64,000 nt of DNA from Eutreptiella sp. 'Long Island Sound 2002' (GCA_964036045.1 CAXIWF010000588.1:39001-103000), one strand, 5' to 3'; positions 31,435-44,685 are shown, counted from the stretch's first letter. A program made the numbers and translations. Notes: generated from the sequence alone by a model not told the origin.

Positions 31435-33915
31435 TTTATGCTCCCGTTCCGATACTCACTGTTTTGACTGCTGGCGGTTGGTTCGCGACTTTACCGTAAC
31501 CGCCAGTTTAACTGTTTATAATGGAAATTTTAACGCTATCCGTCACGAAGGCTCCAAAGTCGCCAGGAACTGCATGGATGCTTCCGCAATTTTCATAATT
31601 AATACTCGCAACCTTAATCCGAATTTTTCAGGATGTCGAAATCGGATTTTCGACTTCGACATCCCCGCACTTGATTTGACCTCTTTCGAGTGGACCTACG
31701 TGCTTCCATATGCACGAATCAACTTCCCTTTTATCCTGCCCTCCATTTGTCTTAAAGATATGGGCAAAACAAAGTTGATTCGTGAGGCCACTTGTGAAGG
31801 TCATATCTCCTGTTGCTTGCGAGTATTGACGATAAGGAAACGTGGGATGTATTCACAATACTCCCGACGTAATTTAGGAAGCATTATATGCCTTGCGTCT
31901 CCACACGTGCGCGCTCGTGTAATGGATCATGGTCAAGAGGGTAGAGTTTGCGTTACAACTCATTGGCCATGATATTGCGTGCGTTAAGATAACTTTCGAG
32001 TGTAGCGCGCAAGTGTTGGTGTTGCATAGGAACTCTCCTTGAGTTCCTATGAGCGATTGACACAAAGATATGCCCTTGGAGGGGCATGACATATCGTGGT
32101 GGGAGCTACATTTTTGGGCAATATGTGGTATGTGCCATGTGTTGTGTTGTGTGCCCATTTGGCGGGTCCATTACTCCAAGCCAAGCCCGCCAATGGACCT
32201 CATATTGTGCAAGCCCCTTCTCCATACTCCCTACGGTCAATTGCAAGCCTAACCTTCGTGAAGGGAAGCTTGTGTGGTGATCCCGAAGCGATGCGTTGGG
32301 AGCAAGGTGTGTGTTTTACAATTTTCCATATTTTCATGTGCTCACTTGGGAAGTAGCGCTCGTAACCTTTCAAGGCGCCCCAAGTGGAGCACATATGTGG
32401 GATCGAAGGTCATTGGTGTCAAGTCATTGTGTGTAGAAGGATTAAGTGATTGCACGATCCAAGCCGGAGATATTATAATATAATTGTAGACCTTTCAAGG
32501 CACTTTTGTGTGTCATTGTGCCAATTTTGCCATTTTTGGCTCGTCATGATGTCAAGTGGCGACCGTGTATCTCAACGTTGCGCTCAATTGACATCATGAC
32601 CCAAGTATGTTATGAGGGTACATACTTCGGTAGCCAACATATCTTGGACCCGGCGAATAACTCCTCTTAGGCTTGGCATACCGTGGCCGCCATGTTGGCG
32701 ATTTGGGACTATCCCAAATCATGGGCTCACTTGGCGACCCTGCCATTCCCAATACCGGAGGAGTTGGGCGACGCCCAAAAGATATGTTGGACCAACATGA
32801 CTTGATACCAATCCTATGGCACACTCCGGTCCGAGTCGGGCATGTGCCTCATTTGCCTCAACCATGAGTGTGCGCATTTTTGGCCATTTTGAGCATTTTT
32901 CCACTCTTGCTGCCCGCCGTGCCCCATGTTCTAACCTTCGTGCATGCCGGACGCATGGACCAATGGACCATATATGACATGGGTGTTATGGGTAATGGTC
33001 CCCATGGTCCACACACCACGTGGGCGAAGCGGAGCCGCCTTCGTCAAGGCGCTAGGCCAAATTGAGTATGGGCAATTTTGCCATTTTTGCATTTGTGGAC
33101 CCAATTGGGATCGTCACCACGCCGAGTGGCATGGAGATCTTTGAGAGCCAAGGGCATGGGAGTCTCCATTGGACTCCCGCCAGATTGCGTATGGGATGGC
33201 GGATCGGATCTCCAAGCCGGCGTGGAGATATACTATTGGGAGCACACCGAATTTTGGCTCATTTCAGGCAGCCAAAATGACCCAATTTTGGGACCCCAAT
33301 TTCCCCCTTCCGTGTGGTCAATTGGCAGCCCCATTTCTCTAAGCCCAGAGGGAGCCGGGACCTAAGTCCAAGTTGTACACTCAGATATAAGTCCTAGGTC
33401 CTGCCTCCTACCCTGTGAGCCATTGGCCTTACCTTGGCCGGGCGAGCCACGCGTGGGAATGACGCCAATTTTGGTGATTTTGGCATCATGACCCCACTTG
33501 ACTCATCCGTGTTGCCCTGATGCCGGGACCTCAGAGGGAACCTGGTTGGGTGAGGGCTCCAGGGGGTTCGTACTCGAAGGGCATAGGGTCAGTTGCCTCG
33601 TCCCTACCTCTGGCGGGTCCGAACGAGGGGTCAATTATGGGGATTTTTGAGTTAGTTTCAGTTTGGGCTGAAACAGCCCATTTTCAGCTACCAACTCCTG
33701 GGTGATAATGGCGGGGCCATATCTCTGGCTCAGAGAGGAGTTCAGACCTGCCGTTAAGGGAGCATTGGGAGCCACTGTCGGTTGGCCTTGGAGCCCATTG
33801 GTTCCCAGGAACTCGCCTGTGGCTGTGCGGGACACCTCTCCCATTGGCAGGGTTTCAGCGTCCGGACTGAGCAGGGCATGGGTTGTGTTTTAGCCCCCGC
33901 CCCTACCAGCCACTG
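31435..33915 (+). repeat. 2.48-kb direct repeat, copy 1, packed with perfect hairpins
   Basis: Matches 34178-36658 at about 95% with no net length change (constant offset 2743). No protein is supported. Perfect inverted repeats follow one another: 31471-31479/31498-31506, 31631-31640/31655-31664, 32025-32035/32041-32051, 32543-32555/32588-32600, 32603-32610/32620-32627, a nested set 32634-32645/32779-32790 enclosing 32659-32666/32758-32765 and 32700-32708/32712-32720, then 33158-33164/33172-33178 and 33208-33214/33223-33229. Confidence 0.85.
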
Positions 33916-34177
33916 GGTACCCGCTGCCATGCGTGGGTGTTATCGAGCCCCCCCCAGGGTTTGCTCTAAGGAGGGGGGTGAAGCGGTACCCAGAACCCCA
34001 TGGCTAGGTTACGGTCTCCGGTCCACTAACCCCATGCACGGAAGGGAAGACGCCCGTTGACGCTCCGTTCCGTGCCGTAAAGCCCCGCATCGGCAACCGA
34101 TGCACCGCCAGCGGAGATTTGTATATCAGAACATCAGGAACCAACAGGGTTTTATTTTCATATTGTTTCCGTCAAGT

Positions 34178-36658
34178 TTTACGCTTCCGTTCCGATATTC
34201 ACTATTTTGACTGCTGGCGGTTGGATCGCGACTTTACCGTAACCGCCAGTTTAACTGTTTATAATGGAAATTTTAACGCAATCCGTCACGAAGGCTCCAA
34301 AGCCTTCAGGAACTGCATGGACGCTTCCGCAATTTTCACATCTTACACTCGCAACCTTAATCCGAATTTTTCAGGATGTCGAAATCGGATTTTCGACTTC
34401 GACATCCCCGCACTTGATTTGACCTCTTTCGAGTGGACCTACGTGCTTCCCTACGCACGAATCAACTTTCCTTTTATCTTGCCCTCCATTTGACTCAGAG
34501 ATATGGGCAAAACAAAGTTGATTCGTGAGGCCACTTGTAAGGGTCATATCTCGTGCCGCTTGCGAGTATTGACGATACGGAAACGTGGGATGTATTCACA
34601 ATACTCCCGACGTAATTTAGGAAGCATTATATGCCTTGCGTTTCCACACGTGCGCGCTAGTGTAATGGATCATGGTCAAGAGGGTAGAGTTTGCGTTATA
34701 ACTCTTTGGCCATGACATTGCGTGCGTTAGGATAACTTTCGAGTGTAGCGCGCAAGCGTTGGTGTTGCATAGGAACTCTCCTTGAGTTCCTATGAGCGAT
34801 TGACACAAAGTTATGCCCTTGGAGGGGCATGACATATCGTGGTGGGAGCTACCTTTTTGGGCAATATGGAGTATGTGCCTTGTGTTGTGTTGCGTGCCCA
34901 TTTGGCGGGTCCATCGCTCCAAGACAAACCCGCCAATGGACCTCATATTGTGCAAGCCCCTTCTCCATACTCCCCACGATCAATTGCAAGCCTAACCTTC
35001 GTGAAGGGAAGCTTGTGTGGTGATCCCGAAGCGATGCGTTGGGAGCAGGGTGTGTGTTTTGCAATTTTCCATATTTTCATGTGCTCACTTGGGAAGTAGC
35101 GCTCGTAACCTTTCAAGGCGCCCCAAGTGGAGCACATATGTGGGATCGAAGGTCATTGGTGTCAAGTCATTGTGTGTAGAAGGATTAAGTGATTGCACGA
35201 TCCAAGCCGAAGATATTATAATATAATTATGCACCTTTCAAGGCACTTTTGTGTGTGCTTGTGCCAATTTTGCCATTTTTGGCCCGTCATGATGTCAAGT
35301 GGCGACCGTGTATCTCAACGTTGCGCTCAATTGACATCATGACCCAAGTATGATATGAGGGTACATACTTCGGTGCCCAACATATCTTGGACCCGGCGAA
35401 TAACTCCTCTTAGGCTTGGCATACCGTGGCCGCCATGTTGGCGATTTGGGACTATCCCAAATCATGGGCTCACTTGGCGACCCTGCCATACCCAATATCG
35501 GAGGAGTTGGGCGACGCCCAAAAGATATGTTGGACCAACATGACTTGATACCAATCCTATGGCACACTCTGGTCCAAGTCGGGCATGTGCCTCATTTGCC
35601 CCAACCATGAGTGTGCGCATTTTTGGCCATTTTGAGCAATTTTCCACCTTTGCTGCCCGCCGTGCACTATGTTCTAACCCTTGTGCACGCCGGACGCATG
35701 GACCAATGGACCATATATGACATGGGTGTTATGGGTAATGGTCCCCATGGTCCACACACCACGTGGGCGAAGCAGAGCCACCTTTGTTAAGGCGCTAGCC
35801 CAAAGTGAGTGTGGGCAAGTTTGCAATTTTGGCATTTGTGGACCCAATTGGGATCGTCACCACGCCGAGTGGCATGGAGATCTTTGAGAGCCAAGGGCAT
35901 GGGAGTCTCCATTGGACTCCCGGTGGATCGCGTATGGGATGGCGGATCCGATCTCCAAGCCGGCGTGGAGATATACTATTGGGAGCACACCGAATTTTGG
36001 CTCATTTCAAGCAGCCAAAATGACCCCATTTTGGGACCCCAATTTCCCCCTTCCGTGTGGTCAATTGGCGGCCCCATTTCTCTAAGCCCATAGGGAGCCG
36101 GGACCTAATTCCAAGTTGTACACTCAGATATAAGTCCTAGGTCCTGCTTCCTACCCTGTGAGCCATTGGCCTTACCTTGGCCGGGCGAGCCACACGTGGG
36201 AATGACGCCAATTTTGGTGATTTTGGCATCATGACCCCACTTGACTCATCCGTGTTGCCCTGATGCCGGAACCTCAGAGGGAACCAGGTTGGGTGAGGGC
36301 TCCAAGGAGTTCGTACTAGAAGGGCATAGGGTCAGTTGCCTCGTCCCTACCTCTGGCGGGTCCGGACGAGGGGTCAATTTTGGGGATTTTTGAGTTAATT
36401 TCAGTTTGGGCTGAAACAGCCCATTTTCAGCTACCAACTCCTGGGTGATAATGGCGGGGCCGTATCTCTGGCTCAGAGGGGAGTTGGGACCTGCCGCTAA
36501 GGGAGCATAGGGAGCCACTGTCGGTTGGCCTTGGAGCCCATTGGTTTCCAGGAACTCGCCTGTGGCTAGGCGGGATACCTCTCCCATTGGCAGGGTTTCA
36601 GGGTCCGGACTGAGCAGGGCATGGGTTGTGTTTGAGCCCCCGCCCCCACCAGCCACTG
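34178..36658 (+). repeat. 2.48-kb direct repeat, copy 2
   Basis: Starts at TTTTACGCTTCCGTTCCGAT and ends at CCAGCCACTG, paired with copy 1. The spacer of 262 bp (33916-34177) is unrelated to either copy. In the arms I compared, the hairpin stems are the same in both copies while nearby loop bases differ, for example GGTTCG against GGATCG in the first hairpin loop. No terminal inverted repeats, LTR ends or flanking target duplication were recognised. Confidence 0.85.
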
Positions 36659-36867
36659 AGAGGGTCGGACCTGGGATTGGGATACAAGTTAGAATAGAGT
36701 GTCTATTGTCCTGTGATGCCCTTACCCCAGTCCAGTCTTAACCCCATGTGTACATATCCTGATGTGTTGCTGTACATACTTTCGTTCCTTCATTTCAGAG
36801 TGGCAAGGATTCTGAAACGCTTTGTCACATGACATGAGCGCATTGATGCCCCTGTGAGCGTAGTGCT

Positions 36868-37776
36868 TTGCCTGCCTGCTCACTTGCGCGTGTCCCGCAG
36901 CGTCCCGTGGCCGGCCCCCCACGGGAACGCGTCAGGACCAGCATGGACCAGATGGGGAAGGACAAGACGGTCCAGAGAAGGGAAGTGGGAGGAGAAGGAG
37001 CAAAAGGAAAAGCGGCCAACCACGTGGAACCCGGACGAGGACAACCGGGGGAGCAGCGCACCAGGGCAGGTACATTCGGGGGCGAGGCGGCCATGGAAAG
37101 GAGCGTCTGGAGCTCCAGGAGGAAGAAGAGGCGGCGGCGGCAAGAATCGACAAGGGGTAAGGGGTGCGTGCAAGAGAGTCAGGGTCGGTGGAGAGAGAGG
37201 ACGAGAAGAGCAAGAGAAGGGAAGAGGGAGGAGAAGGAGAAACAAACACGTGGAACCCGGACTGGAACATCCGGGGAAGCAAAACACCCGGACTGGAGCA
37301 TCCGGGGGGCGGAGGCCCGGGATTGGAGCGTCCGGGGAAGCAGCGGGCTGGGATTGGAACGTCCGGGGCTGCGATGGGAGGGGGATACGGTAGCGGAGAA
37401 CAACGGCGAGGAGCACATGAACAAGGGCAAGGACCAGATGAGGAAGGATACGACGAAAGAGAGTCAGGAAGCGGGAGGGGAAGGAGCAGATGGAAAAGCG
37501 GCCGAACACGTGGAACCCGGACGGGAACAACCAGGGAAGCAGCGCACCAGGACTGGAACATCCGTGGGCGAGGCGGCCCTGGATGGGAGCGTCCGGGGCT
37601 CCAAGAGGAAGATGAAGCGGCGGCGACAAGAAACGGCAAGGAGAGCAAGTACAAGAAGCGGGGAAGGGGGAGAACGAGGACAAGAAGAGCAAGAGGCGGG
37701 AAGCGAGAGGAGAAGGAGAAGAATGAGAGGCGGATGGGCACATGGAACCCGGACCCGTGTGGCTAGGGCCACGTGA
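36868..37776 (+). repeat. GC-rich internally repeated segment with a long open frame
   Basis: About 205 bp at 36945-37150 recurs at 37434-37640, and shorter units of GGAACCCGGAC(T/G)GGAACATCC and GGAGCGTCCGGGG(A/C) repeat between them. The 302-codon + frame is Arg/Gly/Lys/Glu-rich and equally long frames exist on the other strand, so composition alone explains it. A Lys/Arg-rich protein cannot be excluded but nothing supports one. Confidence 0.6.
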
Positions 37777-37805
37777 CGGCCCCAGGGGACTAGGACAGCA
37801 TGGGA

Positions 37806-38180
37806 GGCGGCACAGGAGAGAGGGGCGGGGGCGGGAGGGGAGCGACCCGTGCTAGGCGCACAAAACGGTCCCCGGATGGATGAGGATCCAGTGGGCCCGC
37901 GCCACAGGGTTGCTGGCGGCCCGTTGGGGTATAAGCACGGGATGAGGGATGGGATGGGGCCGCACAACAGCCCAGGGGATTAGGCTGGGGCCGCGGCACA
38001 GGGGAAAGGGACGGGGGCAGGAAGGGAGCGACCCGTGCTAGACGCACGAAGCGGTCCCCGGATGGAAGAGGATCCAGTGGGTCCGCGCCACAGGGTTGCT
38101 GGCGACCCGGTGGGGTATACACACGGGATGATGGGACAAGGGGACGGGGCGGGGAAGGGCGTGTGGCTAGGGCCGCACAA
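37806..38180 (+). repeat. About 180-bp direct repeat, two copies
   Basis: 37806-37975 and 37992-38180 share GGAGCGACCCGTGCTAG.CG, GCGCCACAGGGTTGCTGGCG and GGCCGCACAAC(A/G)GCCC. The rest, to 38925, shows no gene; a (TTAC)n microsatellite is at 38927-38942. Confidence 0.7.
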
Positions 38181-39219
38181 CGGCCCGACGGGGTAGGGAG
38201 TCCATGGGACGCTGGGAACGGGCCGTTGCCGGGATGAGGCAAAAGGGAATGGGACATGGGATGGGCAGGGAGACCAAAAGCGCCAAGCAACAGCCCCGTG
38301 GGATTGGGAAACCAGTCGCCATGGAGTGGTGAACCATGGGCCAACCATGGGGAACCTGACCACGGGAAGTCGGGAAAATGCTCTGAACTCCGGGACGGCC
38401 GTGAGGTGTCCGCAGGGGTGAGGGTTGACCTTGAGATCCCCGGGTCAATGGCCTGAGTACACGTAGGTTCACGCGTGAGCGGGACCAGGGGGAACGTGGA
38501 AAGGGTCGCCCCCTGGCCTCCAGCCGTGGATGGACGACACCCAAGTGCATCCGGGAGCCGAGTGGGTACTCCCACCCGTGAGGGATGGGGAGTGGTGGAA
38601 TGTGGTTGACAGAGAGAAATGCTCCGCTGTCGGCGAGGGCTATCCACAGGAAACCCGCCTGCAGGCGCCCAAAAGGCTGTGCTAGGGGGGGAAGGCCGGG
38701 GGATCCTTCAAAGGGTGACCACAAAGGAGCTGAAACCGTGAGGGCAGCGACTGAAGGGAGCCTACCGCCGGTCATGCCCCAAGGGAACCTGGTTGAAGTT
38801 CTCGGCCGTGAGGTGAGACAGGGGTCGCCAGGGGAACTGATGGTGGAGAGCTCTCCTTCCCGCCAGAGGCGGCCACCATGTAAAACAAACAAGGAGATGT
38901 CAGATGAGGCTGCGGACGCGGCCGCCCTTACTTACTTACTTACTTGCAAACACCAAACATACCGTTGGTGAAGCATGAAGCGTTGGAGATAGTGGTGTCG
39001 TTCCCCCTGTCATTGACTTCCTTGTTCATGAGATAATTAAAAACATGACCACGCCAAGGAAAACAAGACAAGCAAGAAAATAACGGAACAAAATTTACGG
39101 GATCAAATTTCCCAAAATTGTTTAGCTCCCTAGGGGCAACCAAAACGCAAACACACAAAACACTTGGGGCATGAGGACCCCACTTGTCGATGGAGAAGGC
39201 GACGGAGATGGGAAGTATC

Positions 39220-39400
39220 CTTGGTTATTTCTTGTGCCCAAGAGAAAGCACATCTTGGATATTTCTTGTGCCCAAGAGGGGGCACATCTTGAATATTTCT
39301 TGTGCCCGAGAGGAGGCACATCTTGGAACTTGGAAAGCGCCCAAGAGGAAGCGCGGCATTGCTACTTCGGAAGCGCCCAAGCGGAAGCGCCGGGAGTGAG
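39220..39400 (+). repeat. Short repeat with CTTGTGCCCAAGAG words
   Basis: Five degenerate units of TTCTTGTGCCC(A/G)AGAG.(A/G)GCACATCTT, changing to GGAAGCGCCCAAG.GGAAGCGC in the last two. Each unit can form a small stem. Confidence 0.65.
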
Positions 39401-41779
39401 GATGTAAAACCAGAAACACCAACCTACAGGGTAACAAAAAGGTCCCTTACTGGAAAATTGAGCATTTCAGGAGTCGGCACAAGAAATTCCTAAATTTTGA
39501 GGCCTTGCCGTAAAATTAGGCAAACCTGTGCTACCAGAAAGATACAATGGGGTTCGACTCCTTTAGATATATGTTTCGATTCATCCTAAAATCCCCAAGA
39601 TGATCATGTTTCAACTAATCAAAGAAAAGTAAAACTAAATGAAAACTATCACTAAGATGACTTAAAACAAAGTTTGGAAAATGGACTCATAAAATCATAG
39701 AATTTTTGGGATGAATGAAAAATGAACCACAACAAACAAGGGCAAAGGCAAAGCAAGGAAGACACCAACAAAATCACCATGTCGACATCCGAGTCATTGT
39801 TGACGGTGTGGGGCTGCCGTGTCGTTGCCAAGGCCCCACCATTTCTGTTTCTCCACAGCGGCGGGTCGTGGTGGCCAAGGCATTAAGGATCCATACGGCT
39901 CTACCCCCACTTAGGTACCCAAGAATGGGGCCGGGCTCACGGCTACATGCTAAACAAAGCATAGGAGACGTGTGACACCAAATCCAACTCTCATACATGC
40001 ATTACCTTTATCCTTGCTCGTAACTAAACAACAACAAACCATGCAATGAAAATCACTACGTACAACAACCAAAATCCAAGGAACAATAAACAAACAATAT
40101 GTGCTTGAATGGAATGAATGCATAACAATGCAATGAATGTAATGAAAGCATATGAATGCAACACTTGGAATGCGACAAAGCAAAATAGTGGTGCACCATC
40201 GAGAAACTACAATTCCCACCTCGAAAGCGAGCCAATCAATTGGAGAAGATATACGTTCAATCAAAATCAAACCTAATGAATCCTTATATTCGCATATTCG
40301 GGTGATCGCAGCGCAAGCTGCAACACAGTTTAAACTAACGAATCACGATCTTTAAGGAGCAATAATATGATTGCGTGACAGCAGAGAATTGAATGATGCA
40401 CCTGTCAGTACTGATCACGGCCCGCAAGCGACGCGATCTGTCCTCCTGTAATCTACGATCTGTCTGGCACTGTACAGTCTAAATCTGCAACACAATCACC
40501 TGAATTGTAGCGACGTTGAAAGAAATCATTACTTTCCAACTGTCCACAATCCCAGAGACAGCAGAATTTTTTTTTTGCCTGCCTCTCTTTGTTACACGCA
40601 GCAGTATTGCTGCTGGAGGGTGGTGCAGCGGGTGGAGCCCCACAATCTTGGGCGGCCATCCTCCCATGTGTGTGTCACGAAAGAATTTAGATCACGGATC
40701 TTCAGTTGGTGCCCGCACAGCCGCCTAACCAGCCAGCACCAAAAGCAAAGAGGCAACTAACCAAACCCACCCTGACCCGTACCCATGTACATCAAGATGC
40801 GCAAGCCACACCCCTGGGGCGCGGCCGCCGACAAAGCACCGACGACGCACACCGGAGAACACAACACTACAGCACCGCTGCACCAGTTGGCCATGCCTGT
40901 GCCTGCAGTGTGCACGCGCCCCGTTTTCGATTTTCAAAAAAAAAAACAAGCAAAATAAAACAAAACAAATACAGAGCAAAAAAAAAAAGAACGAAGAAAA
41001 GAAAATTAGGGAAGGGGGAGGAGGAGGGACGCAACCACCAACAGCACACGCAAACCGCACACAGCGCGCGCACCGGTGACCAGGCGCCAAGTGGGCCAAG
41101 ACACCGCACACGCACATGCACCGAGGGCAGCAAAGGGACAGGACGCAACGGTCTACACCCCTAGGGTCGGTCACACCGGGCGAGTGGCAGGAGCGGTACT
41201 CCAAGGCCACTGGTCCAAGCCCGGCCAGGCTGCATCAGGGACCATGGCAAACGTCGCCCGGGGCCATGGAAGCAACTGATGACAGGCTTGCCGGCACACA
41301 GCCCAGGAGGGGGTCGCCTGCCAAGCAGCAGGGCCCCGCAACGCGAGCCACAGGGGTGAGGCGGTCGTACCGTAGACTCACGGGAGCAATACCCCCTGTG
41401 GTGAGGGATACTCCATACGGCTGGGCAGCCCCCAGAGCTGCCGCCCACAGGAGGGGGCATGTGACCCTACCCACGGACACATGTGGGGACACGCTCCCAC
41501 CCGGGACACCTGGACCAGGTGGCCGCGACACTGCCTTCGCAAGCACCTGCGGTAGCGGCTTAAGGGGCCCCTGACCTAGGGCAGTGGGAGGGACAGGAAG
41601 TCCCCTTGGTAAGACCTTCTTCCTGCATTGTCAAAGGAGGCATCCCGGGCTCCCAAAGATACCTACCTACCTACCTCGAAGAACCTACGCCTCCGGAAGA
41701 ACCGAAGGAACATGAATGCCTGAAGCCTGGCCCCAGTCCTAGGGCAGTGGCACCCGAACCCTTGTGCGTGGATTGAGGT
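39401..41779. other. No supported gene; A-rich and low-complexity stretches
   Basis: 39500-40400 is AT-rich. 40930-41030 is an A-rich tract with AAAACAAG and AAAGAACGAAG words. 41660-41680 contains a (CCTA)n microsatellite. Short ORFs show no motifs. Confidence 0.4.
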
Positions 41780-43785
41780 TTGCCCCCAGGCATGGCAGCC
41801 CCTAAGCTGGGTCTCGATGAGACCATGGACCTGCTTAACCTGGTCTTGGGTGCAGGCGATGAAGACCCTGATCTGAGTGCATTGTCAGCAGCACTCAAGA
41901 CTAAACTGGGGCTCTCCGATTTGAAAAAGCCTCCACCTACCATCTCACCTAGTATGGAACTTTTGACCAGGGATGTGAAAAGCTGCAGAGGTATCCGCAA
42001 CTCGCCCATGGACACCTGTCCTAGCCCTTTCCCCCCTCGTGTGAGGACTGTGCCTGTCTGTACTATAGGCGACACCACAGAAGCGGAGATGAAGCGCTAT
42101 GGCCTGGCTGCGCTAGCGCCATTAGCCACCACGCACCCCTCACCCCCTTCAGGTTGAACAGGTGACCCAGGTGTGCCAGGTAGAGGAACGAAGGCTATCG
42201 CCACTGCGAATCTTCAGGTCGAACTCCCCGAGTTCGATCCCAAAAACCTGCCCGAGTGGGCTGAGGAGTTTTCCGAGTTTTTGCTCCTCACAAGTGAGCA
42301 ACTTGCTGATGTCGGGACCAAATGCACGCTCATCAAAAAGTTGTGCAAAAAGAAATTCCTTCAGCAGCAAGTCAAGACTGCTATCAGGAGGAGCTCCAAC
42401 CGGGGCAACTTCCTGAAAAGACCGGAGCAAATGTATCCAGTCCGGGAAAGGGACCTGAGTGTCCGAACGGAGGTTAAAGAGTTGCCTCCACTCCCCGAAT
42501 TCCCCACAGTTGCCCGTATCTCAGATTTCGTGGTGCAGCTGGAAGAGCTCATGGGGCGTATGAACCCCACATCCTATGGGCCTACAGAGCCTCATCTGTG
42601 GCTCCCGGGGAAGATTCCTCCCAAGACATGAGAACTGCAGGGAGACCTCCGAGAGGAAATCTCGGATGCACTGTTACGATGACCTGGTCGATCTGTTGAT
42701 CGAATTGGCCATGGAGAGGGAGAGTAATCCCACATGGATAAGTATCTGCGCAAGGATCTGCGAAGGGAGACCCCAGCTGAGAAGGGTCCTGGAGGGAGGT
42801 CGCCTCAACCCCACTCTACCCCTGGGAAGGGCCATGGTGGGCATCTGAAGCACATGACTGAGATCCCCTCCTCCAAGGGTAAAGGGCCCCAAATCTTTTC
42901 TACTGTCGTCCTACGGACGATAAGGGTGGACCTTGCCACGCGCCCGACTGTGATGGGCGAAGTGCGTGCATGCTCCAACTGAAGCGCACGCAGAAAACCA
43001 AAGATGGTCAGGAGGTGAAGCACCAAGACCATTTCCGCTGCATGATAACCTGCGGATATTGCGGCAAAAGGAGGCGTTATGAAGATGAATGCCACGTAAA
43101 ACGCCGCGAATCCGAAAAACATAAGAAAGCGGAAGAGGAGCGGCGTAAGAACGCCGGTAAGGGTGGTAAACCCGAAGGGGGGGGGCCTAACCCTCAGGGT
43201 TTTAAGGGTAAGGGTAACCCTGGTGGAGGACGAAGGTCCTCAGCTCCCCCCACTGGCGGCAGAGGAACACCCAACCCCACCCCTAAGGGTGAGCAGTCGG
43301 GTGAAAAACGGCCTGTCCCCTCCACCCCGAGCGCTGGTGGCGCCGACAAGAGCAGCAAGAATGCCAAGAAGCGCCGTCTCAACTGGCACTCTAAGTGCAT
43401 GCAGGCTGCTGAGGTTGAGGTAAAGTTCCGTGGAGAAGGATAGGGGGGCGGCTCCGACGATGAGGATTTGGGTTTCTGGATCACCGTGATAGTTGGTGAT
43501 CAGGTTTACAAGGCGGTCTTCGACACGGGCGCTACACTTTCAATCGTGGCCCGCAGACTGCTAAAGCAAGCCAAGATCCGGAAAACGAAAACTGTGGCCA
43601 TAAGGGTTGGGGATGGTCAAACCATCCATTCCCTTGGGGGGGTCCACGTGACCGTCTGTCTGGGCGATAAGCAGGTGACTCAGCATTGCAAAGTGCTCGA
43701 CACCGACGCCTTTGACATTGACATAGGCACAGATTTCCTGCGCCGTAACCCCTAGGTGAAACTGTTGTCTTTGCAATGTTAAATG
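41780..43785 (+). pseudogene. gag/protease region of a retroelement, broken
   Basis: Frames follow each other in collinear order but are broken. A capsid-like segment (LPEFDPKNLPEWAEEFSEFL at about 42205, then CTLIKKLCKKKFLQQQV and a Pro-rich linker) is interrupted by TGA at 42155 and a stop near 42630, and the frame changes at least twice between 42630 and 42970. A zinc-knuckle-like CGYCGKRRRYEDEC follows near 43050, but the position normally holding His is Arg. After another stop at 43441 comes a retropepsin domain with the active-site motif FDTGATLSIV and the later DIDIGTDFLRR (43468-43755). No reverse transcriptase follows. The intact element would make capsid, RNA-binding and protease proteins for its own particles. 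Confidence 0.7.
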
Positions 43786-43926
43786 TGTGCCCAACAGCAA
43801 TTCTTTGACCTCATATCATTGAAGAGCATTATGGCATATAGGCCATGTTTGATGTCTTTACGTCCTCAAATCACCCAAATGTACCAAGGTGACCTATAAA
43901 TGTAGCATTGCCGCGGGTGAAGGTGA

Positions 43927-44121
43927 ATGTCCACAACAAGCCACAACGAGTTTTTGGTTGTTGTGGATTCCATCCAAAGGCAGGTTCAGGGGGTGGCCAT
44001 TGGGGGTACCACATCTGCACAGCTCGCCTATATATACTGCATGGTTCGCGAGAACCGACTCTACTCCAGGCCTTGGCTTGAACAGTTCCATACAATGCAG
44101 CGTTTCCTCAATCTCAGATAG
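43927..44121 (+). pseudogene. Fragment of a Penelope-type reverse transcriptase
   Basis: A 64-codon frame contains RQVQGVAIGGTTSAQLAYIY then CMVREN. The complete Penelope-like element in this window has the equivalent RGVAIGGLCSAQAAQLFC then MMRE (reverse transcriptase motif B). Only this motif survives. It lies directly after the gag/protease relict, in the same orientation. Confidence 0.5.
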
Positions 44122-44195
44122 GTACTCTAGTGTGCTGAATATGAATCCGGGAGGAAACCGAGTTGCTGCTCAATGGGTAGCCATGGTATAGGGTG

Positions 44196-44345
44196 CATAG
44201 TGATGGTGGGCGCATAGAGTGCACATAGAGGGCACATACGCAAAGAGGGCACATAGATTGCACTACATCTGGGGGGGGGGGGGGCATAAACGGTCTGTGC
44301 CGCGCCGTGCCGCCTATGGGGGGGGGGCGTAAACGGTCTATACCA
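44196..44345 (+). repeat. GGGCACATAGA minisatellite and G runs
   Basis: Degenerate 10-12-bp units (GGGCGCATAGAG, GGGCACATA) related to the larger array at 61720-62420, followed by two G runs each preceding GCATAAACGGTCT or GCGTAAACGGTCT. Confidence 0.6.
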
Positions 44346-44685
44346 TGCCGGGAACTTGCACTAGGGGTGGACAAGGCTCGTTAGGAAAGTTGAAACACCT
44401 ACTTGGGGGGGGGGAGGGGGGTTGTTCGGGTACATATGGATGTAGTAAACACACTTCAATGGTTTTTTTCCGTGGCCCGCCCTTGGACGTGTCGTTTCTA
44501 GCCTACACCCGGTTGGTAGTTCTCAGCCAGCCCTGTCTGCCACTGCTAGGGTTAGGGTAGGGGCAAGGCCACACGATAGCACTAAACAAAGGCAAGCAAT
44601 AAGTCATTGGAGCAGCTTCACCATTCAAAATGTTAAGCAACACAATGTTGGATTTACTTAAGCTGGTCCGTATGGGCACAAAGCA

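Noticed and set aside
31435-36658. The two 2.48-kb copies as LTRs of one element
   Set aside because: The 262-bp spacer is too short for any internal region, and no LTR ends or flanking duplication are visible.
36880-37776. Long ORFs on both strands in the GC-rich repeat block
   Set aside because: Equal length on opposite strands and internal 205-bp repeats show that composition, not selection, keeps them open.
44540-44570. CTAGGGTTAGGGTAGGGG as telomeric repeat
   Set aside because: Only two to three degenerate units, repeated as part of the 3.4-kb unit at 56730; not a telomere.
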